Program-made: the position numbers and the translations under genes
DNA from: Microcaldota archaeon
Lineage (GTDB): Archaea; Micrarchaeota; Micrarchaeia; Micrarchaeales; Micrarchaeaceae
Assembly: GCA_021792395.1 (NCBI GenBank)
Contig: JAJYUR010000001.1
Span: 5,742 to 61,594 of the forward strand
DNA: 55,853 bases
Direction of reading: 5' to 3'
Notes under the pieces: generated by a model
Seen by the model: the letters and a program-made list of their open reading frames with translations, nothing else
The model's database searches: none
What the model was told of the DNA's origin: nothing
Shown here: one piece after another, positions 44,289 to 53,188 of the stretch
Position numbering within the stretch: position 1 is the stretch's first letter
Layout of the letters: every line of letters starts with the position of its first letter

Positions 44289-44370
44289 TTTATCACAATT
44301 GCAGACATGCGCGTTCCAATGCGCATAGCATATTTATTAGGGCAGTTAATTATAAAAGCGTTGAACTGTG

Positions 44371-44742
44371 CTACTTGGCCGCAGCATCGTATTCATGGGG
44401 CAGAGCAAGTGGGGGCATATAGCTCAGCAAAGACATGAAATACAAGAACAGCGTTATTATGACGCCTACGAATATGCCCGTCAGGTTTCCCCGCGAGGTT
44501 ATGGCCAGCATTACAGTAAATATTATTCCAAGCGCGACATACCCGACCTGCTTTCTGATGAAAGATGAGCGCGCCTTGTAGTATTTTTTATAATCGTCTT
44601 TGCAAACCACTAGGGTATAATGCTTCTCGTTTTTGGTCACGTTGCGCTTGAACCATCTTATGCTGTTTATGATATAATCTGCCTTAACAGGTATGCCATT
44701 CTTCTCCTGCCCGCATAGGATGCACCTATAATCTTTGTTCAT
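44371..44742 (-). CDS. Small membrane protein with Cys motif
   Basis: 123 residues from ATG 44742. The N-terminal 70 residues are cytoplasmic, basic and contain CILCGQ and a later Cys (VVCKDD), possibly half of a zinc site. Two hydrophobic helices follow (about 76-94 and 97-115). The frame extends to TTG 44757, but GAGAGTGG lies about six bases before ATG 44742. It overlaps no other gene and follows the 104-residue gene closely. No family is recognised. Confidence 0.68.
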   Translation of the reverse strand: MNKDYRCILCGQEKNGIPVKADYIINSIRWFKRNVTKNEKHYTLVVCKDDYKKYYKARSSFIRKQVGYVALGIIFTVMLAITSRGNLTGIFVGVIITLFLYFMSLLSYMPPLALPHEYDAAAK

Positions 44743-44753
44743 GTATGCCACTC

Positions 44754-45068
44754 TCAATCGAAGTCTATGATCGCTTCGTATATGCGCCCTGATTCCGATG
44801 CCAGTTTCTGCTCGTCCGCCATGTTGAGAGAGTTGTTTATACTTACATCATCCATCCCGAGCCTCCTTAATATGTTTGATATTGTAGACTTTTGTATGTC
44901 TGATTTCTCAAGCAGGGATATAAACGTGACTATATTTATGTGCCTGTGCGCCTTCTCCATGTCGGAGAACAGCCTTTCCACGTTCTTCTCGTCGACCTTG
45001 TATGCTATCAGTATGCGCCTTAATTCAGGCCTCGTTATTGAATATGATCCGATGTTTTTAGCTGCCAT
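44754..45068 (-). CDS. Small helical cytoplasmic protein
   Basis: 104 residues without membrane helix. It looks all-helical, with two helix-turn-helix-like halves (ITRPELRRILIAYKVDEKNV and KSTISNILRRLGMDDVSINN). A similar motif, 'FIRLMKENGVNNNDLVTFLK', ends the neighbouring ATPase, so both may carry the same small helical domain. The start ATG 45068 lies two bases after the ATPase stop, so the two are cotranslated and probably interact. No known family. Confidence 0.68.
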   Translation of the reverse strand: MAAKNIGSYSITRPELRRILIAYKVDEKNVERLFSDMEKAHRHINIVTFISLLEKSDIQKSTISNILRRLGMDDVSINNSLNMADEQKLASESGRIYEAIIDFD

Positions 45069-45069
45069 T

Positions 45070-46578
45070 TCAACTACCTGACGCGGATATTATCCTGGCT
45101 ATCAGTGTGTCCTCTATGCTTATGCTTTTCAGGAACGTTACCAGGTCATTGTTGTTCACTCCGTTCTCTTTCATCAACCTTATAAAATCAAGCATTTTCA
45201 TCGAGCGCTTCTGTGCATCGAGCTGGGCGAATATTGCATTTATTACCTCTGAGGTCACGTTATATTCTATGAACTTGTTCTTTAGTTCATCGCCTTCGAA
45301 TTGGTAGTCGCGCTGCATTATGCCTGCTGAAAGCTCGCTCTGAGTCAGTATATCAGCCATATCCAACGTATATACATAAAGCGGCTCCTCACCTTTGATG
45401 CGCCCGAGTATGAATATCTCTGGAAAATGCTGCGCAGTCTGGAACGCCATATTCACAGCTGCCTGGCCTACCCCGAACTTGCTTATCTCAGACCTTATGA
45501 ACTCGGAGAAGTTCATAGACCCCTGCAGGTAATTCATGAATTTCTCGAACTTTATCCTGAGCATGAACGTGGTGCCCACGTTAGAGAATATAGCCTCGTT
45601 TATATCAGTGGGGTTCTGCGATGCGACTATCAGGCCGAATTGGTATTTTCTTCCTTCCCTGACTATCATTATGGCGTCGCTCTTCTCGTCGCTTGCCACC
45701 TTCCACGCCTCATCCAGCACTACCATCGTCTTTATGCCTTTCGATTCGCTCCAACCCTCTACGCGCATCCTCTCCTTTAGGGTCTGCAATATGAAAAGGG
45801 CTGCAAGGGCGCGGAACCTTTCGTCAGGCAATCCTGACAGGTCTATGTCCACCATTCCTGATTCTGCAATCTTTGACAGGTTCAGTGTGCTTTTCCTGGC
45901 AAAATAGTCCTCGCCTTCGCGCGCAAACTGCCTCAGCCTGTATATTGCATTTTCCAGTTCTGCAGGATATTCATATGTGCCTTCCTGGAGATGCTCCTCG
46001 AGAAGAGATATGGCGTCTTTTATGGTAGGCGCATCTACGTTGTCCGGGGCGCGCTCGGAAAGATTGAACCCCCCGTTGACATACGCCTGTTCAAGTGCTT
46101 CTTCCGTCAGCCTTTTCTGCTCCGGATACATACCTATGTCGGTCAGTATGTCAAATGCAGTGAGTATCTGCTTGACCCTGTCCAATGGCTTCATGCCTGA
46201 AAGGTCCATGATGTTTATGTAGTCTCCCTTGCCGAGCGATACTATGGTGCCACCGCTCTGCTTTACCCATGCCTTGTATTCAGCAGCCCAATCTATTATA
46301 ACCGCATTGGTGCCCCAGACGTAGTTGGCTCGTATCAGAAACGTTTTTACGAAATAGCTTTTGCCTGCGCCTGTTATTCCGACAACAGCTATGTGCGGGT
46401 TTGTGACATTGGCGAATGTCCAGCTGAAAGGCACCTTGAATATCTTCGTATTGCCTATGTATATGCCTTGGAAAGGATCGTTTATCAGCACATTTGACGG
46501 AGGCTCGGGAGGCCTAGAAAGGAAGGCCCTCTTTGCGATCTCGTTGCTCATTATGTGCTGTAATTTCAACAATGTCAT
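45070..46578 (-). CDS. VirB4/HerA-type secretion ATPase
   Basis: 502 residues from ATG 46578 (TTG 46584 is an alternative). Walker A is GITGAGKS (about 67-74), the following strand IIDWAAEYKAWVKQSGG is the typical VirB4 DxxxEY motif, and Walker B is MVVLDEAWKVAS (about 285-296); the ASQNPTDI segment and a conserved Arg near FMLRIKF complete the core. The protein begins only 60 residues before Walker A, with a strand pattern (GIYIGNTKIFKVPF) that normally links the VirB4 N-domain to the ATPase, so the N-domain is missing and is apparently supplied by the two upstream membrane genes. VirB4 hexamers power substrate transfer or assembly in type IV secretion; CedB is the archaeal DNA-import relative. 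A helical extension (about 425-500) follows. Confidence 0.92.
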   Translation of the reverse strand: MTLLKLQHIMSNEIAKRAFLSRPPEPPSNVLINDPFQGIYIGNTKIFKVPFSWTFANVTNPHIAVVGITGAGKSYFVKTFLIRANYVWGTNAVIIDWAAEYKAWVKQSGGTIVSLGKGDYINIMDLSGMKPLDRVKQILTAFDILTDIGMYPEQKRLTEEALEQAYVNGGFNLSERAPDNVDAPTIKDAISLLEEHLQEGTYEYPAELENAIYRLRQFAREGEDYFARKSTLNLSKIAESGMVDIDLSGLPDERFRALAALFILQTLKERMRVEGWSESKGIKTMVVLDEAWKVASDEKSDAIMIVREGRKYQFGLIVASQNPTDINEAIFSNVGTTFMLRIKFEKFMNYLQGSMNFSEFIRSEISKFGVGQAAVNMAFQTAQHFPEIFILGRIKGEEPLYVYTLDMADILTQSELSAGIMQRDYQFEGDELKNKFIEYNVTSEVINAIFAQLDAQKRSMKMLDFIRLMKENGVNNNDLVTFLKSISIEDTLIARIISASGS

Positions 46579-46619
46579 ATTCAAACCCTAATTCATTAAT
46601 TCATTAATATAATCGATCA

Positions 46620-47450
46620 TCAACTCTGCTGATTGAACTGCGAAGCTTCTTCTGCAAACGATACTGGCAATGCGAAATTAAACTGGAACAGCGTGTAAAG
46701 TTCCCTGCCTACTATCCTTCGCAACTCAAGGTCAAATGCGCTGAATGATACCTGCAGCCGCTTCACCTGCTCTTCCAATGCATCAAACGCAGCTTTCTCG
46801 CTGACACCTATTGCCGTGGTTTCTATATACATAAGCGTAGCTATTGGCTTTTCGCCTTTTGAGATGCGATCTATCTTTGCCTGCACAACATTCATCTTCC
46901 TCTGTATGTCGGTTATAGTGACCTCGTTGGCATTGCCCTGCAGCGCGCGGGACATCTCGAATTCCTGGTAGGAACGCTTGCCTTCGAGTTCATCCCTTAC
47001 GGTCTGTATGTCCATGCCTGACGATATCACATGAAACTTGTATGGGAAGTCGATGTTCATCACAAGACGCTCATATGATTCAGGGGCGAGAATCAGGCGC
47101 TCCTCATCCTCTTCCGGGGCGCTCTCCTCCTTGAATAGGTAGCCAAATATGTTTGCCGTTATATATCCGGTGGCATAGAAGAGCCCGCTTACATTTTTCA
47201 CCACTGCATCCTGCTTCTTAGTTATATAATAATTATTGGCTGGCTGGAATGTGATGCCAAGCATCGATGTAATCCCTGGTATTATGATGGAATCTGCCCA
47301 GTTTAAGGCAAGTATCATCACTACGCCGAAAACCAGTATAAGCACGGCAATGATGGAGTAGAACCCTTTGCCGAATGACGACAGCATGGAAAACGCTATG
47401 AGCATTAGCATAAGCGAAAATATCAGAAATATTGCTCCTTCTTCATCCAT
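46620..47450 (-). CDS. Membrane-anchored protein resembling the VirB4 N-terminal domain (second copy)
   Basis: 276 residues. Two N-terminal helices (about 6-50) and a short third hydrophobic stretch anchor a cytoplasmic domain of about 170 residues. SYERLVMNIDFPYKFHVISS, then KPIATLMYIETTAIGVSEK and ALEEQVKRLQVSFSAFDLEL have the strand-helix order of the VirB4 N-domain (a fP-type strand, 'xxxYIxxxAxSxxxA', long helix, second basic strand). The overall layout, two helices plus that domain, equals its upstream neighbour, so they may be paralogues. One-base overlap with the neighbour suggests coupled translation. Likely scaffold that recruits the ATPase to the membrane; this is inference. Confidence 0.72.
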   Translation of the reverse strand: MDEEGAIFLIFSLMLMLIAFSMLSSFGKGFYSIIAVLILVFGVVMILALNWADSIIIPGITSMLGITFQPANNYYITKKQDAVVKNVSGLFYATGYITANIFGYLFKEESAPEEDEERLILAPESYERLVMNIDFPYKFHVISSGMDIQTVRDELEGKRSYQEFEMSRALQGNANEVTITDIQRKMNVVQAKIDRISKGEKPIATLMYIETTAIGVSEKAAFDALEEQVKRLQVSFSAFDLELRRIVGRELYTLFQFNFALPVSFAEEASQFNQQS

Positions 47451-48286
47451 TATATGACCTCTTCCTCAAGATTCTTATTTATCTGCTCCGTAACTGTAGA
47501 GAAGGGTATTAGCGAATCCGGCTCTATGAACTTTTTAAGCTGCATGCCGGTTATTATGCTAGGTGTAATCCCGAATATAGAGCCTATGCCTGACATCAGC
47601 TCCCTTGCCTTTTGCTGGGCTACGCTGACAGCCTCGTATTCCTTGCTGCCTATGCCTGACACCGATGCATAGCTTATAAGCTCAAATGAGAGATCCTTGC
47701 TTATGCTATCCAGAAGGTTCCTCCACATTGCAGTCTTGCCCTTCACCCTTTCAATGGCATCCTTCGATGCATCGGGTTTCTGCTCCAGTTCGGCTTCCTC
47801 ATTTTCTGATAAATTTATAGCATCACGCAATTGCTGTATGTATGAATCCTTGTTCATGACATACATCTGGCTTGTAAACCTGACAGGATCGCGCGCTATC
47901 CCTACAAGCCTGCTCACCTGCCTTGAAAATTCGAGCTTCTGCTCGTCTGGCATCTCAGTAGCTGATAGATACAGAGGTATAGATATGTAGACCGTTGCAA
48001 TGTAATCCTCCTTGCTCCTGTGCAGTATCGAATCGGCAGAAGTAGCCATCCAATATGCGTCCTCCTTGCTTAGTATTATGTGCCTGCTCCTCTGCTTGAA
48101 TATAGGCACCAGCAGATAAGCATAGTATCGCGATGAGAATGCAAGTATGTCTACCATCACCGCCAGGAGAAGCAGTATGAGCTTTCCGAAATATGGCATT
48201 ATAGATACAGGAAGTGCGATGCTTATGATGAGAAGTATTGCAGATATCATAAGGAGCCCAAGGAAATTAATGATTTTATTAGCCAT
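47450..48286 (-). CDS. Membrane-anchored protein resembling the VirB4 N-terminal domain (first copy)
   Basis: 278 residues. Two N-terminal helices (about 7-47) and then a cytoplasmic domain with YIATVYISIPLYLSATEMPD, MYVMNKDSYIQQLRDAI and LSFELISYASVSGIGSKEYE. The later segment with AVSVAQQKARELMSGIGSIF and GMQLKKFIEPDSLIPF resembles the part of VirB4 that precedes the ATPase. It starts a new transcript: a TATA box GGTTTTATACC is about 40 bases upstream. Together with the next gene and the ATPase it appears to replace a single longer VirB4 protein. Family assignment is by resemblance only. Confidence 0.72.
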   Translation of the reverse strand: MANKIINFLGLLMISAILLIISIALPVSIMPYFGKLILLLLAVMVDILAFSSRYYAYLLVPIFKQRSRHIILSKEDAYWMATSADSILHRSKEDYIATVYISIPLYLSATEMPDEQKLEFSRQVSRLVGIARDPVRFTSQMYVMNKDSYIQQLRDAINLSENEEAELEQKPDASKDAIERVKGKTAMWRNLLDSISKDLSFELISYASVSGIGSKEYEAVSVAQQKARELMSGIGSIFGITPSIITGMQLKKFIEPDSLIPFSTVTEQINKNLEEEVI

Positions 48287-48320
48287 CCAAATCTCTCATA
48301 TAACTGCATTCATACTTATT

Positions 48321-48331
48321 GGTATAAAACC
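48321..48331 (-). promoter_or_regulatory. Internal TATA box between the two halves of the cluster
   Basis: GGTTTTATACC on the minus strand lies in the only sizeable space (58 bases) between cluster genes and about 40 bases before ATG 48286, so the ATPase module may have its own promoter. Confidence 0.45.
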
Positions 48332-48344
48332 TTTTATTTGTTTC

Positions 48345-49535
48345 CTATATGAATCCTCCCCTTATCCTTCCGCCCATCTGCGCAGCTCCGCCGATAAAGT
48401 TGGCAACTTGCACTACGAATGCGTATGTGACAGAAATTATCAATGCAGGATAGAACAATATCAGGAGCCAAAAGCTCTGCATCGACGTATTTATTTCGCT
48501 AAGGACCCCTATGGCAGGGTTTGACGGATTGATTGAGCTGAGCTGCACGCTGGATGTATTGAACCTGTTTAGCAGCAGCGATTCCGCGCTGAGCTGCGAC
48601 ATCAATTGAGGTGCAGTGAAGTAATACGCCACTGAAAACATTATAGGCATGACGAAGTAGAACCCCAATGCAAGCGCTATCATCATCCCTCCCAATGCCC
48701 TTGTTGGTATCATCACCCTGAAGATGACCCCAGGTATCAGGAATACAGGGATAGCTGCCACAGCAAAAAACAGTATCAGGTAGTATTCCGCATAGAGCGC
48801 GAAAATGCCGTCGGCAATGTAGGATGCCAGCACCTGCGCAGGCTCCATGAATAAGAGGAATATTATTTCCTGGGCGCTTTCAATCAGGCTCGTAAGGACC
48901 TTAGTATTTGTGACTGGCGTCGTTATTGATACGCTTATGCTTTTTATGAACGCGTCTGTCATGTAGACGTTGAAGAGCGATGTATAAATATTTTCAGCGG
49001 AGCTTATCGTGCTCGTTATGAGGTGCAGGGATGTCGCAAATGGATTTATAGGACCCACGAATACGGCAGGCACAATGCCGAACATGACCGCGCTTATGTA
49101 CACAAAAAGGCCTATTATCAGCGCGCTTGCAAGGACTTCGTATATTTCGCCGATTCCGAAATTCCTCATCTTTTGGTTTCTCAATGCTGTGCCCACCATG
49201 AATATCATGGATGCGATGAAGAAAGCCAGCAGCAGCACTATAAGAGCCAGGGGCAGATAGTTTAACCACGCGCTGTATACCTGCTCGTTTATGGGGCAGT
49301 ACCATGATTCATTCTTCTCTATGCTATTGGACAGGGCTGACGGCACCAGCGCACATTGCGAGGAGACTGTCGGCGGTGTTGAAGCGCCTCCACCTCCGCC
49401 AGGAATCCTCAATAATACCGGAGTTATAGCGTGCGCTGCAGTTGAAGCATTAGCCGCATGCACCAGCACAATCACCAGCATGGCTGCAGCTGCAAATAAA
49501 AGCACGTTCCTCGCTATTTTTTTTATGCGGATCAT
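48345..49535 (-). CDS. Polytopic VirB6/TrbL/CedA-like protein, fifth paralogue
   Basis: 396 residues. An N-terminal signal-like helix (about 9-28) is followed by a Gly-rich linker (IPGGGGGAS), then about five helices. Between two of them is FRVMIPTRALGGMMIALALG, the signature shared with the four other proteins of this set (R, then TR and GG, then a Pro at the end of the next helix). GEIYEVLASALIIG is the shared amino-terminal-half motif. The C-terminal end (NFIGGAAQMGGRIRGG) is Gly-rich. VirB6-type proteins line the inner-membrane channel of type IV secretion systems. It follows the Ig-containing paralogue after seven bases. Confidence 0.75.
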   Translation of the reverse strand: MIRIKKIARNVLLFAAAAMLVIVLVHAANASTAAHAITPVLLRIPGGGGGASTPPTVSSQCALVPSALSNSIEKNESWYCPINEQVYSAWLNYLPLALIVLLLAFFIASMIFMVGTALRNQKMRNFGIGEIYEVLASALIIGLFVYISAVMFGIVPAVFVGPINPFATSLHLITSTISSAENIYTSLFNVYMTDAFIKSISVSITTPVTNTKVLTSLIESAQEIIFLLFMEPAQVLASYIADGIFALYAEYYLILFFAVAAIPVFLIPGVIFRVMIPTRALGGMMIALALGFYFVMPIMFSVAYYFTAPQLMSQLSAESLLLNRFNTSSVQLSSINPSNPAIGVLSEINTSMQSFWLLILFYPALIISVTYAFVVQVANFIGGAAQMGGRIRGGFI

Positions 49536-49542
49536 GCGAACA

Positions 49543-52074
49543 CTATATCATTCCGCCCATCATGGACATGAAGTTTATCCTTTCTCCTATTGCTTTTGAA
49601 AAGTCAGCTATAAAAGCGTCTAATATTATGAAATTTATAAAAGGCACGAATGTGAGCCCTGCGACCAGGTAGCCTATGCCCTCTATCATAGGCAGCAGCA
49701 ACGAATAAATTACCTCGCCTGTTGCTGCCCCTGGCGTTATGGATCCCATCAGTAGCGTCGTTAAATTGCCTGATGAGAGCAGGGATAGAAAACCTTGGGA
49801 CTGCATCTGGACATTTATAAAGCCGTATGTTATGCTTGTAAGCAGTGGAAACACTATGCCGAGCCCTAGACCCAATGCTATCAGAATGCCCCCGAACGAC
49901 CTTGTAAATCCCAATACCCTTATCAGCAATCCTATGCTGATAAATACCACTAGGAAAAAGAATGACCCCGATATCAGTATCAGTTGTATGTTGTTTAGCA
50001 TGAGCATGAACAGTATCGCGGAAAATGCTACTGAAAGCCCAGCTTCCAGGCTTTTCGGGAATATGGATTCTATGCCTGCGCTGACCGAGATGCCCATCTG
50101 TCCTGGAACGTGTGCAACGACCTTGATGCCTGGAAGGAATCCGATCACGTATCCCAAATAAAATAAACTGCCAAAATAGCTGAATGCAGTGTTGCTGAAT
50201 GTGCCAACATCGCAAGCCGACATGTTGAAAAGTGTATTTATATCTGTAGCGGAGCAGGTGCTGGGCACCAAGCCTGCGCTGCTGTATGCTGCCTGCGGGT
50301 TCATGAAGAACACGCCTATTACAGATATGAATGCTATGAACAGCACCACTGAAAAGACCGCTTCGTATATCTGGATGCGCGCCCAGTTCTTTGCATTAGA
50401 GCTGCTTATGACGCTCGCAAGCATATATACTATGGCTGCTATCAGTATCACTATAAGCGTGAATATGAATGCAATGGAGAGCCATGTCTCCGGAGCCCCC
50501 AAAAGGCTCTGGTATGCTTTAGGGAGCACGTTTATTGACGCCTCTGCAGATGTGGCAGAGAGCGGAGGGGATGCGCTGTCGGTCACCTTTACGCTATAAT
50601 AGTACAGCCCGAAGGATGTGGAAGACGAAGTGACAAATATGTATTCCGAAGATTCCGCTCCAGTTATGGGAATTTGCGACCCGGAGGTATCGTTGTACCA
50701 TTGGTATGTGTATGGCGGCGTGCCTCCAGTTGCCGATGCTTTGAGCGTTACGCTGCTCCCTTGTGAAATCGCGGTTCCAGATGGCGCTATCGTAGGTGTT
50801 GGAAGTCCATTGACTGTTATAGATATAGGTTTTGAAGTTGATGTAACCGGCGATGATGCAGAATCGGCTACGACTACGTAATAACTGAAGGTGCCCTTAC
50901 CGTTTGCAGTTTCGGTGTATGTCGAAGATGACGATATTTGAATGGGTATATCAGTACCGCTTGTAGAATTATACCATTCATATGTGTATGGCGGCGTGCC
51001 TCCAGATACTGAAGCCGCAAGCGTTATTGTCTGTCCATCATCATATGCCGTGCTTGAAGAGGATATGCTTGGAGAGGATAGGACAGGATTTACGGTTATG
51101 TGCGACGGCCCGATATCCGTTGTCTGGCCCAAGCTGTCAGTCACACTGGCGCAATAGTATGCCGATGCTGCCGGCGATACATATATTGAATTTGCAGTAG
51201 TTGATATGCCCGAATAGGATGCAATAACATTTGTATCGGATGAGCAGCTGGATGATGTACCTGAATAATATGTTATTTCATAATCTGGGATTCCGCCGCC
51301 CCACGATGCCTGCAGTTCTGCGTTTTGGCCTGCATCCAACGTAGCTTTAGACGGCGAAAGAGTTCCAGATATGCTGCTGGCTACGGTATACTGACCTGTG
51401 GAAGACTGTGCGGTTTTGCCTGAGCCGTCTGTCGCTTTAACGTAATAGGAGAACGTGCCTGTAGCAGACGCAGTTGCAGAATATGTTGATGCGGTCTGCC
51501 CAGAAATGGCTGCCGGCGTTCCGGTTGTGTCGTTGTACCATTGATAACTATATGGCGGATTGCCGTTAGAGACGGATGCAGCTATCGATATAGTTTGGCC
51601 TATGCTATATGTATCGGATGTCGGGGATATAGATACGGAAAATGAAGGAGGTGGAGGTGGTGGAGGGGTTGATGTGCAGAACGATTTACCTCCTTTTTGA
51701 ATTCTTCCATTGCTGCCTACGCTACATATCACTATAGTGGAAGCTTCAGGGCAACTGGATGGACATGAACCTACGCATTCGGTAGTGCCGCATTCTGAAA
51801 CAACGCTTCCGCAGCCGCATGTAGGAAGAAACGCAACATCACTTAGATTGCGCATCGCGCTGCCTGTATCATAATTTGAATAGCTTGCCGATACAGATGA
51901 TCTGGCGAAATTAGGAAGGGCGAAGGCGGGATGATAGGTTAATGGAGTTGAGCCTGCCTGAATGGGTGCATGCGAAAGATATGACATATGCAGTATGGAG
52001 AATAGCATAAACAGTAGGAACAGCGCCGCACTGGCAGACTTTTTCATATTCTTTGCGTTCTTTCTTGTTAACAT
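49543..52074 (-). CDS. VirB6-like polytopic protein with Ig-like repeats on the outer side
   Basis: 843 residues. A signal helix (about 10-30), a Cys-rich segment (seven Cys between about 80 and 130) and a Pro stretch (TPPPPPPPSF) precede about four beta-sandwich repeats of 80-95 residues (about 145-500). Repeats 1, 3 and 4 share 'GxxhxhxAxxxGGxPPYxYxWYNxT'; the second is divergent with two Cys. The last 340 residues carry six to seven helices with IRVLGFTRSFGGILIALGLG, the paralogue signature. The Ig-like repeats resemble PKD/Ig-like adhesion modules of archaeal surface proteins. The organisation suggests a channel subunit with an adhesive arm. Start ATG 52074 is four bases after the preceding stop. 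Confidence 0.8.
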   Translation of the reverse strand: MLTRKNAKNMKKSASAALFLLFMLFSILHMSYLSHAPIQAGSTPLTYHPAFALPNFARSSVSASYSNYDTGSAMRNLSDVAFLPTCGCGSVVSECGTTECVGSCPSSCPEASTIVICSVGSNGRIQKGGKSFCTSTPPPPPPPSFSVSISPTSDTYSIGQTISIAASVSNGNPPYSYQWYNDTTGTPAAISGQTASTYSATASATGTFSYYVKATDGSGKTAQSSTGQYTVASSISGTLSPSKATLDAGQNAELQASWGGGIPDYEITYYSGTSSSCSSDTNVIASYSGISTTANSIYVSPAASAYYCASVTDSLGQTTDIGPSHITVNPVLSSPSISSSSTAYDDGQTITLAASVSGGTPPYTYEWYNSTSGTDIPIQISSSSTYTETANGKGTFSYYVVVADSASSPVTSTSKPISITVNGLPTPTIAPSGTAISQGSSVTLKASATGGTPPYTYQWYNDTSGSQIPITGAESSEYIFVTSSSTSFGLYYYSVKVTDSASPPLSATSAEASINVLPKAYQSLLGAPETWLSIAFIFTLIVILIAAIVYMLASVISSSNAKNWARIQIYEAVFSVVLFIAFISVIGVFFMNPQAAYSSAGLVPSTCSATDINTLFNMSACDVGTFSNTAFSYFGSLFYLGYVIGFLPGIKVVAHVPGQMGISVSAGIESIFPKSLEAGLSVAFSAILFMLMLNNIQLILISGSFFFLVVFISIGLLIRVLGFTRSFGGILIALGLGLGIVFPLLTSITYGFINVQMQSQGFLSLLSSGNLTTLLMGSITPGAATGEVIYSLLLPMIEGIGYLVAGLTFVPFINFIILDAFIADFSKAIGERINFMSMMGGMI

Positions 52075-52078
52075 GTTT

Positions 52079-53179
52079 TCACACGACCTTGTTCAGCATC
52101 CTACTCGACGTAAGGCTCGACGCGCCAAGGAAGCTGCCTATAGTTTCACTGAAGTCGAATGCGATTATAAGCGATATCGCCACAGCAACCAATGTGAATA
52201 TGGCTGGCGTTATTATATACTCTATGAAATTACTAAGTATCTGCGCCGGAAGTATATCGACAATACTTGCAAAAGTGGATAGGGAGTTCAAAGGATTCAA
52301 TGAAAACGCGGCGCTGCCACCTGACATGATTGCACTTAAAGAGCTAGTGACGCCTGCCGATGTAGATGTTGGGATTGCAACCATATTGGCAGCCAGCAAG
52401 AAGTGCAGGAGCAATGGAAATAGTATGTAGAAGCTTATGAATAGCCCAAGGAACGAGCCGCCCGCCGCCCTCGTCCACGGCATTGTCCTAAGTACTATGC
52501 CTATGAAGAAGAATAGCGGAAAGACCCCATATATTACATAAAGCACGACAATCATCCCAACCATCAGGCCTATGAATCCAGTGCCTACGTTAATTACGAA
52601 TGTTAACACTCTTGATATCACACTAAGGCCGGAGAAGGGGCTTACGCCGAAACCGAAAAAGTTTGGCTCTATTTTTATGTTTATAGATGCAACTAGAGAA
52701 ATGACCTCCTGCTGTACGCCGAAAATTATCAGTGGGCCTACCAGATTCAATGAACTTGCATAAAGCCCTTCACATGCCGAAGAGAACGTCTGCGAGCTTA
52801 TTGGATGATTTGCAGCAGGGAAGAACGCGCTTGGCCCTGATATAGTATTGGAAACAGAAAACGTGCCCAGGAATATGAGCACTATAAGCAATGTTACTGC
52901 TATCTCGCCTATCTCTACTCGGCTGAACCTTGCAAGCTTGTCCAGTTTGAAGGCGTATGACAACGCATATGTTATGCCGGTTATTATGAACATTGTCAGT
53001 ATTATCAGCAGCGCTATGCTTATCATTGCGCCTCCGCCGTCAAAATTTGCAGATACTTGAGAATTGAACGTGCATACAGGCACTGTAGATGCCCCTGCAG
53101 GCGCTGCAAGCTGCAAGAACACCAGTGCTGCAGCTATCAACAAGATGGCCTTGCCTCTTATGATTCTAGCATGCATCAT
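52079..53179 (-). CDS. Polytopic VirB6/TrbL/CedA-like protein, third paralogue
   Basis: 366 residues. A signal-like helix (about 7-30), a short outer part with a Cys pair, and about six further helices. FFIGIVLRTMPWTRAAGGSF is the paralogue signature, and SRVEIGEIAVTLLIV the first-half motif. The end (ETIGSFLGASSLTSSRM) resembles the C-termini of the others. Its ATG at 53179 overlaps the TGA of the upstream paralogue (GTATGATG), and the same 15 bases precede the start of that paralogue. Role as channel subunit is inferred from VirB6-like architecture. Confidence 0.75.
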   Translation of the reverse strand: MMHARIIRGKAILLIAAALVFLQLAAPAGASTVPVCTFNSQVSANFDGGGAMISIALLIILTMFIITGITYALSYAFKLDKLARFSRVEIGEIAVTLLIVLIFLGTFSVSNTISGPSAFFPAANHPISSQTFSSACEGLYASSLNLVGPLIIFGVQQEVISLVASINIKIEPNFFGFGVSPFSGLSVISRVLTFVINVGTGFIGLMVGMIVVLYVIYGVFPLFFFIGIVLRTMPWTRAAGGSFLGLFISFYILFPLLLHFLLAANMVAIPTSTSAGVTSSLSAIMSGGSAAFSLNPLNSLSTFASIVDILPAQILSNFIEYIITPAIFTLVAVAISLIIAFDFSETIGSFLGASSLTSSRMLNKVV

Positions 53180-53188
53180 ACCAACCTC
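53174..53188 (-). repeat. 15-base identical start-site sequence, copy 1
   Basis: GAGGTTGGTATGATG on the minus strand, including a ribosome-binding-like GAGGT five bases before the ATG pair, is identical at 54649-54663 before the neighbouring paralogue. It supports the chosen starts and a duplication origin. Confidence 0.6.

Noticed and set aside
49604-50215. Minus-strand frame of 203 residues inside the Ig-containing gene
   Set aside because: Different frame of the same region with many His/Arg and no helices; the longer frame carries the paralogue signature.
50500-51660. DNA-level tandem repeat or CRISPR-like array
   Set aside because: Repeated bases here (GTGTATGGCGGCGTGCCTCC) come from the coding of the Ig-like repeats; there are no regular spacers.
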